DNA from: Prochlorococcus sp. AG-402-M15
Lineage (GTDB): Bacteria > Cyanobacteriota > Cyanobacteriia > PCC-6307 > Cyanobiaceae
Reading direction: 5' to 3'
Length of the DNA: 64,000 bases
Assembly (NCBI GenBank): GCA_003216615.1
Contig: QCIP01000001.1
Span: 1 to 64,000 of the forward strand
In this document: positions 46,891 through 55,668 of the stretch, piece by piece
How the letters are laid out: the number at the start of each line of letters is the position of its first letter
How positions within the stretch are numbered: the stretch's first letter is position 1
Notes under the pieces: generated by a model
Databases searched by the model: none
Told to the model about the DNA's origin: nothing
The model's input: the letters and a program-made list of their open reading frames with translations, nothing else
Position numbers and translations under genes: made by a program

Positions 46891-47181
46891 CTATTGCCCC
46901 AACTCTTCAAGTTGCTTCCTCACATCAGCAATTGCAGAATTAAGTTGCTCAACTTTCTTCTCCAGATTATCTCCTTCAACTTCATTTATATTTTCATTTG
47001 AATCAATCGCTTCAGAACCGTCTTGAATCCTGGAGGAATACATCATTGCTTTTTGTTTTTTTTCCTCCTTTCTTTTGTCTGCTTCGGATATTAACCACCA
47101 AGCTAAACCAGCTGCTCCAATAAAAGCACCGCTTATTAATGATAAAAGATTATTTGAAGACGAATCTCTGTATTCAGACAT
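46891..47181 (-). CDS. Small membrane-anchored coiled-coil protein of unknown function
   Basis: A 96-residue protein. A membrane segment near the N-terminus (LLSLISGAFIGAAGLAWWLI, about residues 12-31) is followed by a strongly charged region (SEADKRKEEKKQKAMM) and a C-terminal coiled coil (NLEKKVEQLNSAIADVRKQL). The glycine/alanine-rich helix and basic flank suggest a cytoplasmic coiled coil tethered to a membrane. It lies 23 bases before ilvD on the same strand. Unrecognised family. Confidence 0.65.
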   Translation of the reverse strand: MSEYRDSSSNNLLSLISGAFIGAAGLAWWLISEADKRKEEKKQKAMMYSSRIQDGSEAIDSNENINEVEGDNLEKKVEQLNSAIADVRKQLEELGQ

Positions 47182-47210
47182 TAGTAAAATATTTGCTCCT
47201 ATATTCTATA

Positions 47211-47828
47211 TTAGTTCTTATCTTGAAATATAGTACTCAAACGCAATAAAGGATTCCCAATACCCGGTACTAATGTTTTTGCGTTTTCGTCTTCCTCATC
47301 TATGCAAGAGGTGTAAATTACCTGGTTAGGGAATAATTTCGCAATTTTATTTAACCCTTTATTTGAGCAAATAGCAGTTATTAACAAAATCCTATTGGAA
47401 TCAACTCCTAATTCCTTTAATTTTATTAAAGTTTCTAATGTTGCCGATTTTGTTGTTATTTGTTCCGAATAAAAAATAACACCTTCATTTGATTCAATAG
47501 TTTTTGGAAGTTCTCCTAATGAAAGAGTTGCATTAGGAATTACCTCTTTAGATCCAAACCAAAGAGATAACCCTTCGGGCAACATTGCGAGCACTTTTAT
47601 TGGATAATCATTATTAATAAAGAATCCATCTGCGTCTCCATTATCAGTATTTACTATTTCTTTTTTATATGGAAGCCAATTACGTAATGCTTCATATGTA
47701 AGCCATTTTCCTAATTGTTCATATCCTGTTGAGTACAAGATATTTGGAGTATTTTTTTCTCGCAATATTGAAAGCCAATGTTTTATTAATGGATGAGGAG
47801 GAACAATAACCTTTAGTGACATTGCCAT
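47211..47828 (-). CDS. Uracil phosphoribosyltransferase-like protein lacking the PRPP motif
   Basis: A 205-residue protein. The N-terminus (VIVPPHPLIKHWLSILR...YEQLGKWLTYEALRNWLP) and the C-terminal PGIGNPLLRLSTIF follow the uracil phosphoribosyltransferase pattern (HPLxxHKL...LLAYEA, PGLGDAGDRLFGT). The PRPP loop, normally DPMLATGGS, reads SEQITTKSA here, and the uracil site GDAGDR is GNPLLR. It probably descends from a UPRT but is unlikely to be a normal UMP-forming enzyme. It is 29 bases upstream of the membrane protein gene and probably shares its transcript. Confidence 0.72.
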   Translation of the reverse strand: MAMSLKVIVPPHPLIKHWLSILREKNTPNILYSTGYEQLGKWLTYEALRNWLPYKKEIVNTDNGDADGFFINNDYPIKVLAMLPEGLSLWFGSKEVIPNATLSLGELPKTIESNEGVIFYSEQITTKSATLETLIKLKELGVDSNRILLITAICSNKGLNKIAKLFPNQVIYTSCIDEEDENAKTLVPGIGNPLLRLSTIFQDKN

Positions 47829-47891
47829 ATATTTTCCTTTAAGATACTCTTACAAACTTTAAATACTTAAGTTCTAAAATACAGTTTTATT

Positions 47892-48404
47892 ATGATTAAA
47901 TCAATTGTTTTCCCTTCACTAAAAAATGCGTTAATTGCATTATTGCTTATTGGAATTATATTTTTTAATTCTGTAAATTCTGCATGGGCTAAAAGACCTC
48001 CTGAGATTAGAAACCAACAAGACCTTAATTTAGAGCCAGATATGCATGGTCAAGATTTAAGTGGTAACGAATACGTTAAGTTTGATTTGAATGGGTTTAA
48101 TTTCAGTGAAAGTAATTTAGAAGGCGCGGTTTTCAATAATAGTAAATTGCAAAACTCAAAGTTTAATGGAGCCAATTTAAGAGATGCACTAGCTTATGCA
48201 ACAGACTTTACAGATGCAGATCTTTCAGATGTTAATTTTACAAATGCTTTGTTAATGGAGAGTAATTTTGAGGGAGCAAAAATAGATGGTGCAGATTTTA
48301 CTGATGCTGTTCTTAGTCGAACACAACAAAAACAATTATGTGCGATTGCTAATGGAACAAATAGTTCCACAGGAGAGAGTACAGAATATAGTCTCGGTTG
48401 TTAA
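47892..48404 (+). CDS. Exported pentapeptide-repeat protein (probably thylakoid lumen)
   Basis: A 170-residue protein. A signal peptide (ALIALLLIGIIFFNSVNSAWA) predicts export to the lumen or periplasm. The mature part has tandem pentapeptide repeats of the A(N/D)LxX type: FNFSESNLEGAVFNNSKLQN, FNGANLRDALAYATDFTDAD, LSDVNFTNALLMESNFEGAK. These form a right-handed quadrilateral beta-helix. A cysteine pair (CAIAN...SLGC) may form a terminal disulfide. Such proteins are common in cyanobacterial lumens, with little known function. Confidence 0.85.
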   Translation: MIKSIVFPSLKNALIALLLIGIIFFNSVNSAWAKRPPEIRNQQDLNLEPDMHGQDLSGNEYVKFDLNGFNFSESNLEGAVFNNSKLQNSKFNGANLRDALAYATDFTDADLSDVNFTNALLMESNFEGAKIDGADFTDAVLSRTQQKQLCAIANGTNSSTGESTEYSLGC

Positions 48405-48413
48405 TCATTAAGG

Positions 48414-49478
48414 ATGAAAAAAAAAATACCAGTAATAGTTGTTTCCGGTTTTCTTGGTTCAGGTAAAACAACTTTTCTTAGATACTTGTTAAAGGAGAGT
48501 AATAAAAAATTCGGTTTAATAATTAATGAATTTGGTGATGTTGGAATTGACGGTGATTTAATTAAAAGTTGCGATAAATGTGATGAAACTGAAGAAGAAT
48601 GCGTAATCGAATTAAATAATGGATGTTTATGTTGTACTGTTCAAGATGATTTTGTTCCATCAATAAAAGCTCTCCTAGAATTTAATCCTCCTATCGAATC
48701 AATAATTATCGAAACAAGTGGCTTGGCACTACCAATTCCTTTAATTCAAGCACTTAACTGGCCTGAGATTAGGTCTTCCATCTATCTTGATGTTGTTATT
48801 GGTATCGTTAATGGAGAATCAATGCTTAATGGTTCACCAATTAATGATTTAAATAAGATAAAAAAACAATATAATTCAACAGATAAAATTGATCACAACG
48901 CTACTATAGATGAACTTTTTGAGGAGCAACTAGAAGTTTCTGATATCGTTTTAGTCTCTAGATCAGATATCTTAAATGATGATCAATTTGACGTTGTAAA
49001 AAATAAAATTCAAGGAAGTCTAAACTCATCTACACCAGTCCTTAAATCAAAGAATGGCAAAATTGATTTAAATTATCTATTTGATTTTAATTTTAAAAAA
49101 GAGACTTATAAAGAATTTATAACGGAAGAACATGACCATAATCATGTTGAGCTTGTATCAGATTCATTTAAATTAAATTATTTCCTTGAAAAAAATCACT
49201 TTGAAAAGGAGATGTCAAAAATTTTGGATGAATTAAACATTCTTCGAATTAAAGGACGTATTTGGATACCAAACAAATCATTGCCTTTACAAATACAAAT
49301 TGTTGGAAAGAAAATTAATACTTGGTTTGAAGAAGCTCCAGACAATTGTTGGAGACCAAATGATAATGCTGGGCTTGAATTAGTAATAATTTCCTTTGAT
49401 GAAAAATCTATAAAAACTTTCAATAGAAAAATTAAAGAGAAATTTAAGATTTTAAGTGACCCAAAAATAGCAATTTGA
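48414..49478 (+). CDS. CobW/COG0523 family GTPase (metal chaperone)
   Basis: A 354-residue protein. Walker A is GFLGSGKTT (12-20), the metal-binding CxCC motif is at Cys71-Leu-Cys73-Cys74 (NNGCLCCTVQDD), and ETSGLALP is the GTPase switch. A histidine run EEHDHNHVE near the middle and a C-terminal CobW domain (RIKGRIWIPN) complete the family. Extra cysteines (SCDKCDETEEEC) between Walker A and CxCC are typical of the subgroup labelled CobW. It delivers metal (zinc or cobalt) to a target protein; which one cannot be told. Confidence 0.9.
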   Translation: MKKKIPVIVVSGFLGSGKTTFLRYLLKESNKKFGLIINEFGDVGIDGDLIKSCDKCDETEEECVIELNNGCLCCTVQDDFVPSIKALLEFNPPIESIIIETSGLALPIPLIQALNWPEIRSSIYLDVVIGIVNGESMLNGSPINDLNKIKKQYNSTDKIDHNATIDELFEEQLEVSDIVLVSRSDILNDDQFDVVKNKIQGSLNSSTPVLKSKNGKIDLNYLFDFNFKKETYKEFITEEHDHNHVELVSDSFKLNYFLEKNHFEKEMSKILDELNILRIKGRIWIPNKSLPLQIQIVGKKINTWFEEAPDNCWRPNDNAGLELVIISFDEKSIKTFNRKIKEKFKILSDPKIAI

Positions 49479-49524
49479 CTTTATAGTTACCTGTCGGGAT
49501 ACTTACTACAGTAGATAGTCCAAG

Positions 49525-49689
49525 ATGGAAAATCCAAAAATTGCTTTAAAACAAATAATCTCTGACGAAGTTACTTCAATTGATAAAATAAAATGTTCAA
49601 AATGTGGAGGGGCAGGAAATTTTAAAACACATGAAAATTCAAGAAGAACTTGCTTAGTTTGTTTTGGTAGAGGCTACATAAACATTTAA
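49525..49689 (+). CDS. 54-residue DnaJ-type zinc-finger protein
   Basis: ATG at 49525 to TAA at 49689. The sequence has two CxxC motifs in the DnaJ central-domain pattern: CSKCGGAGNF, then CLVCFGRGYI, i.e. CxxCxGxG twice with 18 residues between them. This is one zinc module, as in plant BSD2-like proteins, with no J domain. It may assist folding of a metal- or thiol-containing protein. It lies 47 bases after the CobW gene. Confidence 0.7.
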   Translation: MENPKIALKQIISDEVTSIDKIKCSKCGGAGNFKTHENSRRTCLVCFGRGYINI

Positions 49690-49789
49690 TTACTCAGAAA
49701 ACCTTTAGGTTAAAAAAATATTTGTTTATTAATCTATAGTACCTTTTATTAAAATTTAAACTAATCTTCTAGTAGAAATTAATTTTTAA

Positions 49790-50044
49790 TTGGACCAATT
49801 TGCTGTAAAAGTTTTTGTAAGGCTAAGACCCTCAGTTTTAGATCCAGCAGGGGAAGCTACTAAATCTGCTTCTATAAAACTTGGAGCCGAGGGAATAAAA
49901 TCGTTACGTATAGGAAAAATGATTGAGGTTAAAATAGAAGGTAATGGTGAAAACGAAGTAAGAGACAAAATTGATTTATTGTGTGATAGGTTATTCGCAA
50001 ATACTGTTATTGAAGATTATGAGTATTCACTAGAAAAATTATAA
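49790..50044 (+). CDS. purS: Phosphoribosylformylglycinamidine synthase subunit PurS
   Basis: An 84-residue protein starting at [23 protein letters not shown] and the following [17 protein letters not shown] are conserved in PurS. It forms the bridge between PurL and PurQ, with ammonia channelled for FGAM synthesis in purine biosynthesis. It is one base upstream of purQ. purL is elsewhere. Confidence 0.92.
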   Translation: MDQFAVKVFVRLRPSVLDPAGEATKSASIKLGAEGIKSLRIGKMIEVKIEGNGENEVRDKIDLLCDRLFANTVIEDYEYSLEKL

Positions 50045-50045
50045 G

Positions 50046-50711
50046 ATGGATAATTTTACTGTAGGAGTTGTTGTCTTCCCTGGTTCTAATTGTGATCGTG
50101 ATGTTTCATGGGCATTGGAAGGTTGTCTAGACATAAGAACAAAATACTTGTGGCATGAGTCTTCAGATTTAAGTGATGTAGATTCAATAGTTTTACCTGG
50201 AGGATTTAGCTATGGTGATTATTTAAGATGCGGAGCAATTGCGAGATTCTCTCCATTAATAAATGCCTTGGATGAGTTTGTTAAAAGCGGAAAAAGAGTT
50301 TTAGGAATTTGTAATGGGTTTCAAATTTTGACAGAATCTGGTTTTTTGCCTGGTGCTCTTGTTGCAAATAAAAATCTACATTTTATCTGTGATGACGTTG
50401 AACTGGATATTATTTCTTCAAAAGGAGGTTGGTTTAATAATAGAGATGAAAAACAAACTATTAAGTTGCCAATAGCTCATGGAGAAGGAAGATATCATTG
50501 TGATTCTGATACTTTTAAAAAACTTGTAGATAATGAATTGATTGCTTTGAGATATAAAAATAATCCTAATGGATCCTCATACGATATCGCAGGCATAACT
50601 AATGAAAAGGGAAATGTTTTAGGTTTAATGCCTCATCCAGAGCGAGCATGTGACGAGACAATCGGTGGGACTGATGGTCTCTTTACATTAAAATCATTAA
50701 TATTGAAATAA
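50046..50711 (+). CDS. purQ: Phosphoribosylformylglycinamidine synthase subunit PurQ
   Basis: A 221-residue class I glutamine amidotransferase. The nucleophile Cys89 is in GICNGFQ, and the His-x-Glu of the triad is in [10 protein letters not shown] near the C-terminus, with [11 protein letters not shown] at 51-61. It hydrolyses glutamine and supplies ammonia to PurL through PurS. A strong terminator follows. Confidence 0.95.
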   Translation: MDNFTVGVVVFPGSNCDRDVSWALEGCLDIRTKYLWHESSDLSDVDSIVLPGGFSYGDYLRCGAIARFSPLINALDEFVKSGKRVLGICNGFQILTESGFLPGALVANKNLHFICDDVELDIISSKGGWFNNRDEKQTIKLPIAHGEGRYHCDSDTFKKLVDNELIALRYKNNPNGSSYDIAGITNEKGNVLGLMPHPERACDETIGGTDGLFTLKSLILK

Positions 50712-50744
50712 AAAAAAGACCCCGAATTTTGGAGGTCTTTTTTT
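50709..50744. terminator. Bidirectional rho-independent terminator between purQ and the class II aldolase gene
   Basis: An A-run and AGACC on the left, then GGTCT and a T-run on the right, form a stem of about eleven base pairs (AAAAAAAGACC with GGTCTTTTTTT) around a loop containing CCGAATTTTGGA. Long A and T runs on both sides let it work for both convergent genes. It is the clearest intrinsic terminator in the window. Confidence 0.85.
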
Positions 50745-50761
50745 GTTTGATTCAGTTTTAA

Positions 50762-51835
50762 TTAAACATTAGCTTTTACTTTTGGATCTAAATCACCTTT
50801 TGCGTAAAGATCAGCAAAATAATTAGTGCTGTTTTGTTTGATCTTACTTGCTTGACCTTCGCACCAGAACTGCTTGTATCTATCAAGACAAACTTGCTTC
50901 ATATATTTTCTAGCAGGTTTGTTGAAATGTCTTGGGTCGAAGTTTGCCTTATCAGCAAATGCTGCCTCTCTAACTGCGGCAGTGAAAGCAAGTCTGTTAT
51001 CGGTATCAATGTTAACTTTCCTGACTCCATTTCTTATCCCCTCTTGAATTTCTTCAACAGGAACTCCATATGTTTGAGGAATTTCACCACCATATTTGTT
51101 AATGATATCTAACCATTCCTGAGGAACTGAACTAGATCCATGCATTACAAGATGGGTATTTGGAAGTGCTTTATGAATTTCAGCAATTCTGCTTATTGCA
51201 AGTACTTCCCCTGTAGGTTTCCTTGTGAATTTATAAGCACCATGACTTGTACCTATAGCAATAGCTAATGCATCAACTTTTGTTTTGGCAACAAAATCTG
51301 CAGCTTCTTCAGGATCAGTCAAAAGCATATCTGTAGAAAGTTCACCTTCAAATCCATGACCATCTTCTGCTTCACCTTTCCCTGTTTCTAATGAACCTAA
51401 GCAACCTAATTCTCCTTCAACACTAACTCCAACTGAATGAGCAAAATCTACTACTTTTTTAGTAACTGCAACATTATATTCGTAACTAGCAGGTGTTTTT
51501 GCATCTGCCTCTAAAGAACCATCCATCATTACTGATGTGAAACCATTTATTGCTGCTGAATAGCATGTTGATGGCTCATTACCATGGTCTTGGTGCATTA
51601 CCACTGGAATATTAGGATATGTTTCTGTAGCAGCAAGGATTAGATGACGTAGGAAAATTTCTCCTGCATAATTTCTTGCTCCTCTTGAAGCTTGGAGGAT
51701 TACAGGACTATCAGTTTCATATGCTGCTTCCATGATTGCTTGAACTTGCTCAAGATTATTAACATTGAAAGCTGGAATACCGTAAGCATTCTCAGCAGCG
51801 TGATCTAAAAGTAGTCTTAGTGGAACGAGGGCCAT
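50762..51835 (-). CDS. fba: Class II fructose-bisphosphate aldolase
   Basis: A 357-residue protein. The zinc site includes [21 protein letters not shown] and [12 protein letters not shown], followed by [15 protein letters not shown] near the C-terminus. It is the zinc-dependent, cyanobacterial Calvin-cycle type, cleaving or forming fructose-1,6- and sedoheptulose-1,7-bisphosphate. Immediately upstream on the same strand lies an unrelated class I aldolase. Confidence 0.95.
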   Translation of the reverse strand: MALVPLRLLLDHAAENAYGIPAFNVNNLEQVQAIMEAAYETDSPVILQASRGARNYAGEIFLRHLILAATETYPNIPVVMHQDHGNEPSTCYSAAINGFTSVMMDGSLEADAKTPASYEYNVAVTKKVVDFAHSVGVSVEGELGCLGSLETGKGEAEDGHGFEGELSTDMLLTDPEEAADFVAKTKVDALAIAIGTSHGAYKFTRKPTGEVLAISRIAEIHKALPNTHLVMHGSSSVPQEWLDIINKYGGEIPQTYGVPVEEIQEGIRNGVRKVNIDTDNRLAFTAAVREAAFADKANFDPRHFNKPARKYMKQVCLDRYKQFWCEGQASKIKQNSTNYFADLYAKGDLDPKVKANV

Positions 51836-51981
51836 AATAAAAATAAATTAAATGCTATGTAAAGCATATGTTTTCGAGATTTTAGTATAAATAGGTATCA
51901 AATGTCACGTCATTAGATATACAAAATACTAAATTAAAGAAACTAATTTTATGACCCAGAGTATATTTTTAGAATTTTTAG

Positions 51982-53049
51982 TTAGTAAGTGTAGCCTGCC
52001 ACAAACAATTGCTCATCAGATGAAGGTTGGGATCCTGCTACATAGGCACCTTTTGAAGCTTCAGAGTTTGCTTGAGCTCTTGCTATTAATGCTTTTTGAC
52101 CTCCTTCAACGTCGCTTCCTTCCCAGGCCTTTAAACATGAGTGCTGTAATGCTCTTCCATAGGAGAATGAAACATTCCATAAAGCTTTCCTGTAAAGAGT
52201 GTTCATATTATTTAAATAAACAGAAGCAGCTTCTTCGCTTAACCCTCCTGATAAGAAAACTATTCCAGGAACAGATGCAGGAACGCATCTTTCCATAGTT
52301 CTTATTGTCATTTCAGCAACTTTCATAGGATCAGCCTTTGTTGGACAATCTGCTCCATTGACAGTCATAGAGGGTTTTAATAGAGTTCCTTCTAGAAAAA
52401 CTCCATTTGCTTGACAGGCAATATAAACCTGCTTTATAACCTCTTCTTGGACTTCAGCAGTTTTTTCAATAGTATGATCGCCGTCCATTAAGATTTCAGG
52501 TTCAATAATTGGTACCAAGCCAGATTCTTGAACTGATCTCGCATACCTTGCTAATCCCCAAGCATTCTCTTGAATTGATAGTTTTGAAGGAGAACCATCA
52601 TTTGTAATTTGCAGTACTGCTCTCCACTTTGCAAATCTTGCACCTTGTTCATAATATTTTGCTGCTCTTTCAACTAACCCATCTAGGCCAGAGCAAAAAG
52701 TTTCTAAATCTCCTCCTCCAGGAAGTGGACTTAGACCTTTATCGACTTTTATACCTGGAATAATACCTAAATCATTTAGTTTCTTAACCATTGACTCACC
52801 ATCTTGGTGATTCTGATAAAGAGTTTCTTCGAAGAGGATTGCTCCACTTATATATTTACCAAGACCTTCTGTAGTAAAAAGCATTCCTCTATATGCTTTC
52901 CTATTGTCTTCAGTATTCTCAACGCCAATTCCAGCTAATCTTTTACCTACTGTTTTAGTGGATTCATCTACTGCTAATATCCCTTTTCCTTTAGAAGCTA
53001 GTAATTGAGCATTTTCTTTAAGCTCATTTTTGTAATAATTTAAAGCCAT
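51982..53049 (-). CDS. Class I fructose-bisphosphate aldolase (plastid/eukaryote-like)
   Basis: A 355-residue protein. KGKGILAVDESTKTVGKRLA, IKVDKGLSPLPGG and the Schiff-base lysine motif EGTLLKPSM define class I. It ends in LFVAGYTY, resembling the C-terminal tyrosine tail that completes the active site in plant and animal aldolases. It makes or breaks fructose-1,6-bisphosphate without metal. A class II enzyme is encoded 146 bases downstream. The pair may work in opposite directions or conditions. Confidence 0.92.
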   Translation of the reverse strand: MALNYYKNELKENAQLLASKGKGILAVDESTKTVGKRLAGIGVENTEDNRKAYRGMLFTTEGLGKYISGAILFEETLYQNHQDGESMVKKLNDLGIIPGIKVDKGLSPLPGGGDLETFCSGLDGLVERAAKYYEQGARFAKWRAVLQITNDGSPSKLSIQENAWGLARYARSVQESGLVPIIEPEILMDGDHTIEKTAEVQEEVIKQVYIACQANGVFLEGTLLKPSMTVNGADCPTKADPMKVAEMTIRTMERCVPASVPGIVFLSGGLSEEAASVYLNNMNTLYRKALWNVSFSYGRALQHSCLKAWEGSDVEGGQKALIARAQANSEASKGAYVAGSQPSSDEQLFVAGYTY

Positions 53050-53152
53050 TCTTTAATAGTTCAGTTCAATTGATTTTTTCAGAATATTAAAAAAAAATAA
53101 AATCAATCCAATACTTTATCGGGTGATAATTGCTACTTATAAATGTATAGCC

Positions 53153-54250
53153 TTAAATTTTGATTCTAAATCCGCTTTTCGAAGATTCTCTTATGGCTTC
53201 GCAAACTTTATTACTGGCAAGTCCTTCGCATAAGCCTGGAATGATAGGTGTTTTATTAAAAATACTTTCAGCCCATAAATTTTGAATTCTTAAAACTGGA
53301 GCTATCCTCCCATCAGACCATGTTTTTTCAAAATTAAAAATTGAATCAGCAGTTAGATTTTGTATTTTATTTTCGTTGTTTGAATATTTCAAATTAAAAC
53401 CATGTACATAATCTTTTTGGTTCTCGCTTTTAAGAATAAGTGAACCTTCGCTTCCATATATTTCTAGACTAAATCCTCTACCGTTTTTAGAAATCGATGA
53501 TAAAGATACCTGACATGGAATAAGATTGGAGCTGTAGTTTGATATTTCTATATTAGCGAGACAAACATCCTCGCTAGTAACATCATTTAAATCAGATGAA
53601 TTAGGTAAAGGTCTTTTTTTGATTGATGTTGCTAACTTACCAGATACATTTATTGATTCTCCAAAAAACCAATTCAACATGTCGAATGCATGAGTACCTA
53701 AAGCGCCAATAACTCCTCCACCTTTTTCTTCCAAAGAATACCAATTCCAAGGTCTTTCAGGATCAGATCTGCTCCCCATTAACCAATCTAACTTGACTAA
53801 ATATATTTCTCCTAAAATATTTTCATCAATAAGTTTTTTTGTCTGAAGAAAAAGGGGTACTGCTCTATATTCGAAATCAACACATACGCTTAAGTTATTA
53901 ATCAAAGATATTCTCTGAAGCTCTTCTATTTCAAAGGACGATATTGAAACGGGTTTTTCTAGTAGCAAATTTTTATTATTCTCAAGCGCCCTTTTTGCTA
54001 ATTCAAATCTTGATTCAGGAGGAGTAGCAATAATAATTCCATCAATTTCCGGAGATTTAACTAAGTCTTCCCAATCATGAAAAAAATCTAAGCCCGTTTC
54101 TTTTTCTAATATCGATTTTTGTTTTTTCTCGTAATGATAAATAGCTACAGGAGTTAAGGAATCAGATTCTTTTAATGCCTCTAAATGAACTTTTTTACCA
54201 AACCCTAGTCCAGCGATTGCTATTTTTAATTTTTTATTTTTAGTATTCAT
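53153..54250 (-). CDS. Gfo/Idh/MocA-family NAD(P)-dependent oxidoreductase
   Basis: A 365-residue protein. The N-terminal Rossmann motif is KIAIAGLGFGKKVHLEAL and the conserved NLLLEKPVSIS lysine-proline motif lies near residue 97. The C-terminal alpha/beta domain contains GGVIGALGTHAFDMLNW with the usual histidine. Such enzymes oxidise or reduce sugars, inositols or related polyols; the substrate is unknown. Neighbours (accD on one side, aldolase on the other) do not clarify it. Confidence 0.88.
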   Translation of the reverse strand: MNTKNKKLKIAIAGLGFGKKVHLEALKESDSLTPVAIYHYEKKQKSILEKETGLDFFHDWEDLVKSPEIDGIIIATPPESRFELAKRALENNKNLLLEKPVSISSFEIEELQRISLINNLSVCVDFEYRAVPLFLQTKKLIDENILGEIYLVKLDWLMGSRSDPERPWNWYSLEEKGGGVIGALGTHAFDMLNWFFGESINVSGKLATSIKKRPLPNSSDLNDVTSEDVCLANIEISNYSSNLIPCQVSLSSISKNGRGFSLEIYGSEGSLILKSENQKDYVHGFNLKYSNNENKIQNLTADSIFNFEKTWSDGRIAPVLRIQNLWAESIFNKTPIIPGLCEGLASNKVCEAIRESSKSGFRIKI

Positions 54251-54252
54251 TC

Positions 54253-54645
54253 TTATCCATTAATAAACTCTGAACAGCTATTTTCAATTACAACATCTAT
54301 AAGTTCATCATTATTAGTAGTTTGCCATTTTGAATTGAATTGAGGAATTCCATTTATGGAAGTATCTTTGAACTTTTTTTCATCGCAATTAATTCTCATT
54401 ACATAAAGTGATAACTCTCCATCATCATCAGAATTAGTTGGATTTTTAAAGAACTTTGTTAAGACACTTATTTCACCGTTTGGAAGAGGCTTAATACTGC
54501 CTTTATCAAGCCATTCTTTCCCTTCATTATTCTCTTTTAGGAGGACCCAGTCAACATTTCCTATTCCATAAGAATATGGAGCAAAATTTAAAATAAAACA
54601 TAAAAGGCATAATGAAAAATAAAAGAAATTTGAAATAATTCTCAT
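54253..54645 (-). CDS. Secreted protein of unknown function
   Basis: 130 residues from the ATG at 54645, one base after the accD stop; an earlier in-frame start at 54666 would overlap accD. The start MRIISNFFYFSLCLLCFILN is a signal peptide, probably cleaved near residue 28 (APYSYG). The mature protein is mixed strand/helix with VDWVLLKENNEGKEWLDKGS and two cysteines that may pair. It fits small exported surface-adhesion-like proteins of cyanobacteria, but I cannot name the family. It lies between accD and the oxidoreductase, same strand. Confidence 0.7.
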   Translation of the reverse strand: MRIISNFFYFSLCLLCFILNFAPYSYGIGNVDWVLLKENNEGKEWLDKGSIKPLPNGEISVLTKFFKNPTNSDDDGELSLYVMRINCDEKKFKDTSINGIPQFNSKWQTTNNDELIDVVIENSCSEFING

Positions 54646-54646
54646 T

Positions 54647-55528
54647 TTATATATTAGCTTTTGCAAGTTCTTTTACACCATGAATTTTTAAAATTTTAGT
54701 CAGAGTATCCTTGAGATCTTTCCTTTTAACTATTACATCTACAAAACCATGCTCAAGCAGATATTCAGCTGTTTGAAAATTATCGGGTAATTTTTCTCTT
54801 AATGTTTGTTCTATAACCCTTCTTCCAGCAAATCCAATAAGAGCTTTAGGTTCCGCCAAAATTAAATCACCTAACATTGCAAAGCTTGCTGTTACCCCCC
54901 CAGTGGTTGGATGAGTTAATAAGGGCATATATAGAAGATTTTTTTCTTTATGCTTTTTTAATGCTCCAGATATTTTTGCCATTTGCATGAGACTTAACAT
55001 GCCTTCTTGCATCCTCGCTCCTCCTGATGCGCAAACAATAAGAATTGGAAAATTTTCTAAAGTTGCTTTCTCAATTATCCTTGTAATTTTTTCACCAACT
55101 ACTGAACCCATGGATCCTCCCATAAATCTAAAATCCATAACAGCTAATGCTAGAGGCATTGAATTTACAGAACAGATACCTGTTACGACTCCATCTCTTA
55201 AACCTGTACCTGCTTGACTTTCTTTAATTCGATCAGCATATGACCTTCTATCTTTAAAACCTAAAGGATCTGTAGGACTTAGTGAACTATCAAACTCTTC
55301 GAATGAATTTTTGTCAGCAATTATATTTATCCTTTCATCACTATTAATCCTATTGTGGTGTCCACAATTACTACAAACATTAAAATTTGAAATTAGGTCT
55401 TTTCTATAGGCTACTTGTGAACATTCTGAACATTTAACCCACAAACCATCTCCCTCATCAGTATCTTGCGAAACTTTCCCAACAAATTGATCTTTACGCC
55501 TTGCGGCGAACCAGTCGATTAATGACAC
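54647..55528 (-). CDS. accD: Acetyl-CoA carboxylase carboxyltransferase beta subunit
   Basis: A 293-residue protein starting at GTG. The N-terminal zinc ribbon has Cys33, Cys36 (CSEC) and Cys52, Cys55 (CSNC). The crotonase-like core carries MEF-like segments and [20 protein letters not shown] and [18 protein letters not shown]. With AccA it transfers the carboxyl group to acetyl-CoA, making malonyl-CoA for fatty acids. The gene precedes a small secreted-protein gene by one base. Confidence 0.95.
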   Translation of the reverse strand: MSLIDWFAARRKDQFVGKVSQDTDEGDGLWVKCSECSQVAYRKDLISNFNVCSNCGHHNRINSDERINIIADKNSFEEFDSSLSPTDPLGFKDRRSYADRIKESQAGTGLRDGVVTGICSVNSMPLALAVMDFRFMGGSMGSVVGEKITRIIEKATLENFPILIVCASGGARMQEGMLSLMQMAKISGALKKHKEKNLLYMPLLTHPTTGGVTASFAMLGDLILAEPKALIGFAGRRVIEQTLREKLPDNFQTAEYLLEHGFVDVIVKRKDLKDTLTKILKIHGVKELAKANI

Positions 55529-55668
55529 AACGTTACCTGTTTTTTCTATTTAAATCTAAACAAGGTACTTTTATCAAGAAAGATATATAAAAATTTGAGA
55601 TCCTCTAGATTAGAAACTCCTCAAAATAAAAAATATAATGATTTGAGCTAATAATAGAAAATTAATTA

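Noticed and set aside
45165-46943. Plus-strand frames opposite ilvD
   Set aside because: Ordinary shadows of a conserved dehydratase.
49500-49524. TACTACAGTAGA as a LexA-like box before the zinc-finger gene
   Set aside because: The CTAC/GTAG arms are only 4 bases and the spacing does not match the cyanobacterial LexA consensus.
51951-52298. 115-codon plus-strand frame opposite the class I aldolase
   Set aside because: Leucine-rich antisense shadow; the minus-strand aldolase explains the sequence.
55613-55625. AACTCCTCA resembling the Yfr1 single-stranded core (ACTCCTCACAC)
   Set aside because: The match breaks after nine bases and there are no flanking hairpins with a poly-T tail.
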